From: Mesorhizobium sp. M7A.F.Ca.US.008.03.1.1
Lineage (GTDB): Bacteria; Pseudomonadota; Alphaproteobacteria; Rhizobiales; Rhizobiaceae
Direction: 5' to 3'
DNA: 64,000 bases
Assembly: GCF_003997495.1 (NCBI RefSeq)
Contig: NZ_RZRU01000025.1
Span: forward strand, 1 to 64,000
The position numbers and the translations under genes are program-made. Positions 8,206 through 15,439 of this stretch are shown here, piece after piece. The notes beneath the pieces were generated by a model. It saw only the letters and a list, made by a program, of their open reading frames with translations. It ran no database searches and was not told the DNA's origin. The stretch's first letter is position 1, and each line of letters starts with the position of its first letter.

Positions 8206-8286
8206 ATGAGCCTCATGATCAACCTGACCGCCACATATTGGTACTTTAGGAGCTCGCTGGCGGCGGGAGGATTGCGCTCGATCTGA
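8206..8286 (+). CDS. Aromatic leader peptide (attenuator) upstream of DAHP synthase
   Basis: A 26-codon reading frame ending in TGA, with Tyr-Trp-Tyr-Phe encoded consecutively at 8236-8247. Such a run of aromatic codons directly before an aromatic-biosynthesis gene is the hallmark of a transcription-attenuation leader. A second in-frame ATG at 8215 would give a 23-residue version. No strong ribosome-binding site is visible. Its stop codon lies just beyond RNA segment 2, so a ribosome finishing translation would mask that segment while a stalled one would leave it free. The evidence is sequence architecture only. Confidence 0.72.
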   Translation: MSLMINLTATYWYFRSSLAAGGLRSI

Positions 8287-8335
8287 AGATTGCAGCAACA
8301 AGATCCGAACAGCCGCCATACCTGGCGGCTTTTTT
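8257..8335 (+). terminator. Attenuator: mutually exclusive antiterminator and terminator hairpins
   Basis: Segment 2 (CTGGCGGC, 8257-8264) and segment 4 (CTGGCGGC, 8322-8329) are identical, and both can pair with segment 3 (GCCGCCA, 8312-8318). The 3:4 stem AGCCGCCA/TGGCGGCT has a 4-nt loop and runs into six T residues (8330-8335), a typical intrinsic terminator. The 2:3 pairing is the antiterminator. The terminator ends about 40 bp before the DAHP synthase start. Confidence 0.75.
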
Positions 8336-8373
8336 GTTTCAGCCGGCAGGTTCCCAAACAGGAGCAGAAAGCC

Positions 8374-9465
8374 GTGTTGACCACCACAGACGACCTCCGG
8401 GTCAAGGAAATACGAGAACTGAGTACGCCGGACGAGGTGATGCGGGAAATCCCGCGCACTTTGACGGCGACGCGCACCGTCAGCGCGTCTCGCAACGCAA
8501 CCCATGCCATCTTGAACGGGACCGACGACCGGCTGCTCGTCATCGTCGGTCCGTGTTCGATCCACGATCCGGTCGCGGCCGTCGACTATGCCAGCTGTCT
8601 GGCGGCGCTGCGCGAGAGCCTGTCGGACCGGCTGGAGATCGTGATGCGGGTCTATTTCGAGAAACCGCGCACGACGGTCGGCTGGAAAGGCCTGATCAAC
8701 GATCCCGACCTCGACGGCAGCTTCAACATCGACAAGGGGCTGCGGATGGCGCGCAACGTGCTGTCGGCCGTCAACAATCTAGGCCTGCCGGCAGCGACCG
8801 AATTCCTCGACATGACCACGCCGCAATATATTGCCGACCTCGTCGCCTGGGGCGCGATCGGCGCGCGCACGACCGAGAGCCAGATCCACCGCGAGCTCGC
8901 CTCGGGCCTCTCCTGCCCGGTCGGCTTCAAGAACGGCACCGATGGAAATCTGCGGATCGCCGCCGAAGCGGTGAAATCGGCCGCCCAGCCGCATCATTTC
9001 ATGGCGGTGACCAAGGGCGGGCGCAGCGGCATCGCCACGACCACGGGCAATGAGGACTGCCACGTCATCCTGCGCGGCGGCGTTCAGCCCAACTATGACG
9101 CGGCGAGCGTCGAAGCCGCCGCTGTGGAACTCGCCCGCATCGGGGTTGCGCCCAGGCTGATGATCGATGTCAGCCACGCCAACTCAGCCAAGAAGCCCGA
9201 GAACCAGCCCAAGGTCGCGGCCGATGTCGCCGGCCAGGTCGCGGCAGGCGACGAGCGCATCATCGGCCTGATGATCGAGAGCAATCTCGTCGCCGGCCGG
9301 CAGGACGTGGTGCCAGGCAAGCCGCTGGTCTATGGCCAGAGCATTACCGATGGCTGCATCGACTGGGCGACCACCGAGACGGTGCTGCACGGCCTTGCCG
9401 GCGCCGTCGAATGGCGCCGCTCGGCTAGGCGCGCGATGATCGACAGCCGGCAGGGGGCCGCTTGA
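8374..9465 (+). CDS. 3-deoxy-7-phosphoheptulonate (DAHP) synthase, class I
   Basis: A 363-residue enzyme that condenses phosphoenolpyruvate and erythrose 4-phosphate, the first step of aromatic amino acid synthesis. The class I (AroFGH-type) motifs GPCSIHDP, KNGTDG and DVSHANS are present. I chose GTG at 8374 because GGAG lies 9 nt upstream; an ATG at 8290 would place the N-terminus inside the terminator hairpin. The leader peptide with Tyr, Trp and Phe codons and the terminator just upstream imply control by aromatic amino acid supply. Which of the E. coli isoenzymes it matches cannot be told from motifs. Confidence 0.93.
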   Translation: MLTTTDDLRVKEIRELSTPDEVMREIPRTLTATRTVSASRNATHAILNGTDDRLLVIVGPCSIHDPVAAVDYASCLAALRESLSDRLEIVMRVYFEKPRTTVGWKGLINDPDLDGSFNIDKGLRMARNVLSAVNNLGLPAATEFLDMTTPQYIADLVAWGAIGARTTESQIHRELASGLSCPVGFKNGTDGNLRIAAEAVKSAAQPHHFMAVTKGGRSGIATTTGNEDCHVILRGGVQPNYDAASVEAAAVELARIGVAPRLMIDVSHANSAKKPENQPKVAADVAGQVAAGDERIIGLMIESNLVAGRQDVVPGKPLVYGQSITDGCIDWATTETVLHGLAGAVEWRRSARRAMIDSRQGAA

Positions 9466-9502
9466 GAGGGCATGCCCTGCACATGCTCTTCCCACAAAAG
9501 GG

Positions 9503-9702
9503 CAATCGCATATGGCAGCGCCGGCCCCCACTCCGTCTCGGCTTCGCCGATCCACCTCTACCCCCACATTCGTGGGGGAGAGGAAATGCCAATCGCCAAG
9601 TTCGCCGCCTTGAAAGGCTTGGGTTTCCTCTCCCCCATGGACATGGGGGAGAGGTGGCCGCGCAGCGGCCGGAGTGGGGGTGGGCGCCGCAATATGCGAT
9701 TG
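9503..9702. repeat. Large palindromic intergenic repeat, family B, copy 1
   Basis: A 200-bp element delimited by inverted ends CAATCGCATAT (9503-9513) and ATATGCGATTG (9692-9702). Within it, further inverted blocks pair (GGCCCCCACTCCG with CGGAGTGGGGGTGGG; CACCTCTACCCCCAC with CCCCATGGGGGAGAGGTG-like sequence). It fills most of the gap between the DAHP synthase and LysE genes and contains no supported gene. Confidence 0.7.
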
Positions 9703-9726
9703 GAAGGGTTGGGTCACAAGGATTTG

Positions 9727-10362
9727 TCACGCCGCCCTTAGTCCTTCCCATGCGGTGAACACCGACACGGCAAAGAGCAGCAGTCCGGCCGCCCGGCCGG
9801 CAAAAATGGTCGCCCGCGGATTGGCGATCAGAAGGTTGCGGCTGCGGCCGGCCGTGATCGCCAGCCCGCCATAGATCGCAGCCTGTGTGACCACGGTCAG
9901 CAGCCCCATGATCGTCGCCTGCATCCAGATCGGACCGTAGTCCGGTTTCAGGAACTGAGGGTAGACGGCAAGCACGAACAGGTATGCCTTCGGGTTGATC
10001 AGGCAGGTCACAAAACCCTGGCGAAAGGCCTTCCATGCGGAACGGCTGCCGGTAGGCCCCTCCTGGCCGACGGTGATGGAGCTGCGCATCAGCGTGATGC
10101 CGATGAAGGCCATGTAGGCGGCGCCGGCAAGCAGCAGCGGCTTGAACAGGATCGGCACGAAATGCATCAGCAGGCCGACGCCGATCGCGCCGTTCAGCGT
10201 GTGCACCATGCCGCCGACCATGATGCCGCCGGTCGCGGCGAGACCTCTGTCGCGACCGCCGGTCAGTGCATTGGCAAGCACGAAAAGCATGTCCATGCCC
10301 GGAACGGCGATGATGCCGAACAGCAGGATAAAGAAAAGCCAGAGATTTTCCGCATAGCCCAT
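9727..10362 (-). CDS. LysE/RhtB-family amino acid exporter
   Basis: A 211-residue inner-membrane protein with about six hydrophobic helices and the LysE-family pattern, including GGMVHTLNGAIGVG and the INPKAYLF segment. Members export amino acids such as lysine, homoserine or threonine. ATG at 10362 was chosen because the family begins shortly before the first helix; the frame continues upstream but crosses the operator region. It is divergent from a WYL-domain regulator gene, and a perfect inverted repeat lies between them, so it is probably that regulator's target. Confidence 0.85.
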   Translation of the reverse strand: MGYAENLWLFFILLFGIIAVPGMDMLFVLANALTGGRDRGLAATGGIMVGGMVHTLNGAIGVGLLMHFVPILFKPLLLAGAAYMAFIGITLMRSSITVGQEGPTGSRSAWKAFRQGFVTCLINPKAYLFVLAVYPQFLKPDYGPIWMQATIMGLLTVVTQAAIYGGLAITAGRSRNLLIANPRATIFAGRAAGLLLFAVSVFTAWEGLRAA

Positions 10363-10441
10363 GTCAGTTGCCTGTCGCCTCGCCCGGCCAAACCGCCGCG
10401 GATTGTGTTGATTTTCAATTCGATAGGCGCTCCTATAGGTC

Positions 10442-10473
10442 AGTCCAACTGACAATGGTGTGTCAGTTGGACT
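10442..10473. promoter_or_regulatory. Perfect 13-bp inverted repeat, candidate operator
   Basis: Arms AGTCCAACTGACA (10442-10454) and TGTCAGTTGGACT (10461-10473) are exact reverse complements separated by 6 bp. A third copy of TGTCAGTTG overlaps the lysE start (10362-10370). Location between divergent lysE and WYL-regulator genes fits an autoregulatory operator. Confidence 0.65.
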
Positions 10474-10491
10474 CGCAAACTGGGGTAAAAA

Positions 10492-11193
10492 ATGCGCAAG
10501 GCGTCACGCCTGCTCGAGATCATCCAGATCGTGCGGCTGGCGCGGCAGCCGGTGACGGCAGCGACGATTGCCGAGCGGCTGGAAGTGACGGTGCGCTCGA
10601 TCTATCGCGACATCGCAGCGCTGCAGGCGATGCGCGTGCCGATCGAGGGCGGACGCGGCATCGGCTATATCCTGCGCCCCGGCTTCGACCTGCCGCCGCT
10701 GATGTTTTCGATCGAGGAGATGGAGGCTATCGTCCTGTCACTGGCGCTGCTGGAGCGCACGGGCGACAGCGAGCTCAAGCAGGCGGCCAAGCGCGTCAGC
10801 GCCAAGATCGCCGGCGCGGTGCCGCCACCCTTGCGCCAGGTATTCGACGCCAATGCGCTGCATGCCTGGGGATTCGCTGCGCCCTCGACCGGCGCGGTAG
10901 ATCTGGCGCTGATGCGGCGCGCCATCCGCGACGAGGAAAAGCTCGAGCTCTCCTATCGCGACGAAATGGGCCGCGCCTCCGAGCGCCTCATCCGCCCGAT
11001 CGCGCTGATCTATTACGCCGAAACCGCCAACATCGTCGCCTGGTGCGAGCTGCGCCAGGCGATCCGCAATTTCCGCAGCGACCGGATCGAGAATTGCCAG
11101 GCGACGGGGCTGCGGTTCAAGGGCGAAGGCGACCGGTTGCGGCAGGTCTGGGTAAGCGGGTGGGAGACGAACGTCGCTGCCACCGTCGTCTGA
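10492..11193 (+). CDS. HTH-WYL transcriptional regulator, YafY type
   Basis: A 233-residue regulator. Residues about 5-50 form a winged helix-turn-helix of the HTH_11/DeoR-like type (AATIAERLEVTVRSIYRDIAAL), and the C-terminal half is a WYL-type ligand domain ending in a conserved segment with VWVSGW. It is divergent from the LysE exporter gene with a perfect inverted repeat between them, so it probably controls that exporter. The signal is unknown. Confidence 0.85.
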   Translation: MRKASRLLEIIQIVRLARQPVTAATIAERLEVTVRSIYRDIAALQAMRVPIEGGRGIGYILRPGFDLPPLMFSIEEMEAIVLSLALLERTGDSELKQAAKRVSAKIAGAVPPPLRQVFDANALHAWGFAAPSTGAVDLALMRRAIRDEEKLELSYRDEMGRASERLIRPIALIYYAETANIVAWCELRQAIRNFRSDRIENCQATGLRFKGEGDRLRQVWVSGWETNVAATVV

Positions 11194-11203
11194 AGCGGGC
11201 TTA

Positions 11204-12313
11204 TCACCGCACATCCACCCAGCGTTTTTCCTCGAACGAACGCGCCATCGCGTGCACCGTGCGCTCGATCTCCAGCCCTTCGGCAAACTCGATGAGCCGC
11301 GCCGGCTTGCCGGCAAGCCGCGTCAGCAATTCGTGGCACTCGATTATCTTCAGGTCGTTGAAGCCGAGGCCATGGCCCGGCGCCGGCACGAAGAGGTCAT
11401 AGGGCTTGTGGTGCGGCGCCACCAGGATGGTGCGGTAGCCCTGCTCGGTCGGACGATCTGATGTGAGATAGAGCTGGAATTCGTTCGATCGCTCCTGGTC
11501 GAACAGGATCGAGCCTTTCGAGCCGAAGATCTGGACGGCGATGCGGCCCTTGCGGCCCCAGGCCGAGCGGTTGACCAGCAGCGTGCCGGCAATGCCGTTT
11601 TCCAGATGCATCAGCACGCTGGCGATGTCGTAGGTCTCCACCGCGCGACGGCCGCCGCTGGCCAGCTTGCGGTCGGCATAGGGTTTGGCCATGTCGCAGA
11701 TGACACTGGCGACGCGGCCGAACAGGGCTGAGACCAGCGACAGTGGATGCACGGCGAAATCGTCGAGCGCGCCATAGCCTGACGCGGCTTCGTGCTTCCA
11801 GAAGAACAGCGCTTCGGGGTCGGCCATGAAGTCCTCGTCCATCTCGATGCGCAGATGGTTGACCTCGCCGATGATCTTCTCGTCGAGCAGTGCGCCGATG
11901 TGGCGGATGGCCGGGCTCTGGATGTAATTGTAGCCGAGCGCCGCGACCTTGCCGGACTTGCTCGCCGCCGCAGCCATCGCCTCGGCCTCGGCAAAGCTCG
12001 GCGCCATCGGCTTTTCGCACCACAGATGCTTGCCTGCTTCGAGGATGGCGATGGCCATTTCCGGATGGAACTGGTTGGGCGTGGTCAGCGAGACGATATC
12101 GACTTCCGGATCGTTGACGACGGCGCGCCAGTCGCCCGACGCCTTGGCGAAACCGAACTCGCCCGCCTTGCGCCGGGCAAGCTCTTCATTGACCTCGCCG
12201 AGATGGACCAGCCGCGGCTTGGCAACATCGGGGAAGACGGCGCTGACGGCACTCCATGCGATGGCGTGACACTTGCCCATGAAACCCGTGCCTATGAGAC
12301 CGACACCGACCAT
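11204..12313 (-). CDS. Gfo/Idh/MocA oxidoreductase, inositol locus (IolY-like position)
   Basis: A 369-residue NAD(P)-dependent dehydrogenase with an N-terminal Rossmann motif (GTGFMG) and the CEKP signature around residue 98. It lies divergent from the RpiR-type iolR gene and upstream of iolCDEB, the position of iolY (SMc01163) in Sinorhizobium meliloti, where the gene is linked to use of inositol isomers. It is clearly different from the 331-residue dehydrogenase at 6103, so the region encodes two inositol-type dehydrogenases that may favour different isomers. GGAGAAACGGGA precedes the ATG. The precise substrate is inferred. Confidence 0.78.
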   Translation of the reverse strand: MVGVGLIGTGFMGKCHAIAWSAVSAVFPDVAKPRLVHLGEVNEELARRKAGEFGFAKASGDWRAVVNDPEVDIVSLTTPNQFHPEMAIAILEAGKHLWCEKPMAPSFAEAEAMAAAASKSGKVAALGYNYIQSPAIRHIGALLDEKIIGEVNHLRIEMDEDFMADPEALFFWKHEAASGYGALDDFAVHPLSLVSALFGRVASVICDMAKPYADRKLASGGRRAVETYDIASVLMHLENGIAGTLLVNRSAWGRKGRIAVQIFGSKGSILFDQERSNEFQLYLTSDRPTEQGYRTILVAPHHKPYDLFVPAPGHGLGFNDLKIIECHELLTRLAGKPARLIEFAEGLEIERTVHAMARSFEEKRWVDVR

Positions 12314-12356
12314 TCCCGTTTCTCCACTGATTGAAGCGTTGCGTGGATGAATTAAT

Positions 12357-12378
12357 CCATTTTATCCCGAAATGGAAT
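12357..12378. promoter_or_regulatory. Candidate IolR operator between iolR and the divergent dehydrogenase
   Basis: CCATTT (12357-12362) and AAATGG (12370-12375) form a palindrome with a 7-bp spacer, and GAAATGGAAT at 12369-12378 is identical to bases 2883-2892 in the ABC importer promoter. Confidence 0.5.
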
Positions 12379-12447
12379 GTCTGCCTCATTTTTTATGGTG
12401 TTCTTGCGCAGGCTCGCTATGATGATGCACAGAGGGACGCTTCACGC

Positions 12448-13314
12448 ATGAGCTTGGACAGAGCGACGATGGACGAACGGGTACCTCGCGATTTCGAGAC
12501 GCTGCGCACCACCATCCTGGAGCGGCGCGAAAGCCTGCCGAAGCGCATCGCCCAGATCGCCGCCCATGCGCTCGACAATCCCGACGATATCGCCTTCGGC
12601 ACCGCCGCCAGCATCGCCGCTTCGGCCGGCGTGCAGCCTTCGACCCTGATCCGATTTGCCCAGCAGCTTGGCTTCGATGGTTTCACCAGCCTGCAGCAGG
12701 TGTTTCGCGAACGGCTGCGCGAGCGCAACTCATCCTATGACGAAAGGCTGCAGGCGTTGCGCGCCAAGGCAGAGGGCGGCGCCGGCCACCGGGCGATCTT
12801 CGACGGCTTCGTCGCCGCCGCCAGCACCTCGCTCAACGACATTTCGCGCACGCTGGACGAAGCGCATCTGGAAGACGCTATTTCCCTGCTGGCAAAGGCG
12901 GAAACCATCTATGTGCTGGCCAAGCGGCGCTCCTATCCGGTGGCGTCCTACATCGCCTATGCGCTGGGCAAGCTGAAGATCCGCAACCAGCTTATCGAAT
13001 CGGCGGCCGGGCTGAATGCCGAGATGATCGGCTTTGCCACGCCGGCGGATGCCGTCATCGCCATCTCCTTCTCGCCCTACGCGCCGGCCACCATCGAGGA
13101 AGCGCGAAGCATTTCGGAACAGGGCGTGCCGATCGTCGCCATCACCGACAGCTCGTTTTCGCCGCTCGCCCAGTTCGCCAAGGTCTGGTTCGAGGTTGCA
13201 GAGGCCGATTTCGCCGGCTTCCGCTCGCTATCGGCGACAATGGCGCTGGCCATGGCGCTGACCGTCGGCGTCGGCGAGAAACGACGCGACACGAGCCGGA
13301 AGCGCAAAGCCTGA
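12448..13314 (+). CDS. iolR: RpiR-family transcriptional regulator of inositol catabolism
   Basis: A 288-residue regulator with an N-terminal RpiR helix-turn-helix (AASIAASAGVQPSTLIRFAQQLGF) and a C-terminal SIS sugar-phosphate-binding domain from about residue 130. It is immediately upstream of iolC and divergent from a Gfo/Idh gene, as in Sinorhizobium meliloti, where IolR represses iol genes until a pathway intermediate appears. ATG at 12448 is chosen because AGAGGGA lies about 10 nt upstream; the frame extends 39 codons further. Candidate target sites are noted at 2882-2902, 12357-12378 and 13376-13389. Confidence 0.85.
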   Translation: MSLDRATMDERVPRDFETLRTTILERRESLPKRIAQIAAHALDNPDDIAFGTAASIAASAGVQPSTLIRFAQQLGFDGFTSLQQVFRERLRERNSSYDERLQALRAKAEGGAGHRAIFDGFVAAASTSLNDISRTLDEAHLEDAISLLAKAETIYVLAKRRSYPVASYIAYALGKLKIRNQLIESAAGLNAEMIGFATPADAVIAISFSPYAPATIEEARSISEQGVPIVAITDSSFSPLAQFAKVWFEVAEADFAGFRSLSATMALAMALTVGVGEKRRDTSRKRKA

Positions 13315-13354
13315 TCCACCCGCCGAAAAGGCACTTTTCGCCGAAGGAACACTC

Positions 13355-13394
13355 ATTCCATATTGACTATGTATTGGAATTATTATTTCATATT
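13355..13394 (+). promoter_or_regulatory. iolC upstream region with IolR-like site
   Basis: GGAA-N6-TTTC is present at 13376-13389, the same variant found over the importer promoter. ATTCCA and TGGAAT also form an inverted pair flanking a TTGACT -35-like box at 13363-13368. No clear -10 box with normal spacing is visible. The iolC start is about 80 bp downstream. Confidence 0.45.
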
Positions 13395-13470
13395 CCCGGC
13401 GCCACGCTGCCGCTAGCGCGTGTTACCCAAACAATGTTGTTCATGACAACAAGGCCGACGGGAGGTTCCA

Positions 13471-15405
13471 ATGAGCGAAGCCGTGGACGCTGGATACGCG
13501 CCGCTCGACGTCATCACCATCGGTCGCGCTTCCGTCGACCTTTACGGCCAGCAGATCGGCTCGCGGCTGGAGGACATCACCTCCTTCGCCAAGTCGGTCG
13601 GCGGCTGCCCGGCCAATATCTCTGTCGGCACCGCCAGGCTCGGCCTGCGCTCGGCGCTGCTCACCCGCGTCGGCGACGAGCAGATGGGCCGCTTCATCCG
13701 CGAGCAGCTGACGCGTGAAGGCGTCAATGTCGACGGCCTGAAGACCGACAAGGAGCGGCTGACCGCACTGGTGCTCCTGTCGGTCGAGGACGAAGGCGTC
13801 TCGCCGATGATCTTCTATCGCTCGGACTGCGCCGACATGGCGCTGGCGCCGGAAGACATCGACGAGGCCTTCATCGCCTCGGCCCGCTCGATCGTCGTCA
13901 CCGGCACGCATTTTTCCAGGCCTAACAGCGATGCCGCGCAGCGCAAGGCGATCCGCATCATGAAGGCCAAGGGGGGCAAGGTGGTGTTCGACATCGACTA
14001 CCGGCCCAACCTCTGGGGCCTCGCCGGCCATGCCGAAGGGTTCGAGCGCTATGTGAAATCGGACCGGGTCTCGGCGCAGCTGAAGACGGTGTTGCCCGAC
14101 TGCGACCTCATCGTCGGCACCGAGGAAGAGATCATGATCGCGTCGGGCGCTGACGACTGCCTGAGCGCCTTGAAGACGATCCGCTCGCTGTCGTCCGCCA
14201 CCATCGTCCTGAAGCGCGGCGCCATGGGCTGCATCGTCTATGACGGACCGATCAGCGACGACCTCGAGGACGGCGTCGTCGGCAAGGGGTTTCCGATCGA
14301 GATCTACAATGTGCTCGGCGCCGGCGACGCCTTCATGTCCGGCTTCCTGCGCGGCTGGCTGGGCGGTGAGAACCATGCGACGGCTGCGACCTGGGCCAAT
14401 GCCTGCGGCGCTTTCGCCGTGTCGCGGCTGCTCTGCGCGCCGGAATATCCGACCTTCGAGGAGCTGCGGTTCTTCCTCAAGAACGGCAGCAAGCATCTGG
14501 CGTTGCGCAAGGACGAGGCGATCAACCACATCCATTGGGCAACGACGCGCCGGCGCGACATTCCCTCGCTGATGGCGCTCGCCTGCGACCACCGCGTGCA
14601 GCTCGAGGATGTGGCGGCGAAGGCCGGTGCCGATCCGGCGCGGATCGAAGAATTCAAGGTGCTGGCGGTCAAGGCCGCTGCGAAGGTTGCCGCCGGCCGC
14701 GACGGCTACGGCATGCTGATCGACGAGAAACACGGCCGCAAGGCGATGTTTGAATTCGCTAGGCATTCCTTCGCCTGGCTCGGGCGGCCGGTGGAGTTGC
14801 CGGGTTCGCGGCCGCTGCGCTTCGAATTCTCGCAGGACATCGGCTCGCAGCTCACCGAGTGGCCGGTCGACCACTGCATCAAGTGCCTGTGCTTCTATCA
14901 CCCAGACGATCCGGCGGCGCTGAAGGAAGAACAGCAGCAGAAGCTGCGTGCGCTGTTCGAAGCCGCACGCAAGGTCGGCCGGGAGCTTCTCATCGAGATC
15001 ATCGCCGGCAAGCATGGCAAGCTCGACGAGACGACGATCCCGCGCGCGTTGGAGGAACTGTATGCGCTCGGCATCAAGCCGGACTGGTGGAAGCTCGAGC
15101 CGCAGGCGTCGAGCGGCGCCTGGGCGAAGATCGAGGCCGTGATCCTGAAGCACGACCCCTGGTGCCGCGGCGTCGTGCTGCTTGGCCTGGAAGCGCCGCA
15201 GGACGAGCTGGAAGCGGCGTTCGCCGCCACTGCCAAGGCGCCTATCGTCAAGGGGTTCGCCGTCGGCCGCACCATCTTCGTCCATGCGGCCGAACAATGG
15301 CTGGCCGGCAAGATGTCGGATGACGAGGCGATCGCCGACATGGCGCAGCGCTTCGAACAGTTGACGGATGCGTGGCTTGCCGCGCGCGGCCGCAAGGCGG
15401 CATAA
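13471..15405 (+). CDS. iolC: Bifunctional 5-dehydro-2-deoxygluconokinase with C-terminal DUF2090 domain
   Basis: A 644-residue fusion. Residues 1 to about 330 are a PfkB-family kinase, with the signature GAGD at 283-286 followed by AFMSGF; this half phosphorylates 5-dehydro-2-deoxy-D-gluconate in the inositol pathway. The remainder is a DUF2090 domain, which is aldolase-like and widely annotated as the following aldolase step (IolJ role). The fusion is common in rhizobia, which would explain the absence of a separate iolJ here. GGAGG precedes the ATG. Kinase assignment is firm; aldolase activity of the C-terminal half is from family annotation. Confidence 0.92.
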   Translation: MSEAVDAGYAPLDVITIGRASVDLYGQQIGSRLEDITSFAKSVGGCPANISVGTARLGLRSALLTRVGDEQMGRFIREQLTREGVNVDGLKTDKERLTALVLLSVEDEGVSPMIFYRSDCADMALAPEDIDEAFIASARSIVVTGTHFSRPNSDAAQRKAIRIMKAKGGKVVFDIDYRPNLWGLAGHAEGFERYVKSDRVSAQLKTVLPDCDLIVGTEEEIMIASGADDCLSALKTIRSLSSATIVLKRGAMGCIVYDGPISDDLEDGVVGKGFPIEIYNVLGAGDAFMSGFLRGWLGGENHATAATWANACGAFAVSRLLCAPEYPTFEELRFFLKNGSKHLALRKDEAINHIHWATTRRRDIPSLMALACDHRVQLEDVAAKAGADPARIEEFKVLAVKAAAKVAAGRDGYGMLIDEKHGRKAMFEFARHSFAWLGRPVELPGSRPLRFEFSQDIGSQLTEWPVDHCIKCLCFYHPDDPAALKEEQQQKLRALFEAARKVGRELLIEIIAGKHGKLDETTIPRALEELYALGIKPDWWKLEPQASSGAWAKIEAVILKHDPWCRGVVLLGLEAPQDELEAAFAATAKAPIVKGFAVGRTIFVHAAEQWLAGKMSDDEAIADMAQRFEQLTDAWLAARGRKAA

Positions 15406-15439
15406 GAAGGCGCGGAATAGGACTGCGGAGGAAACCACC

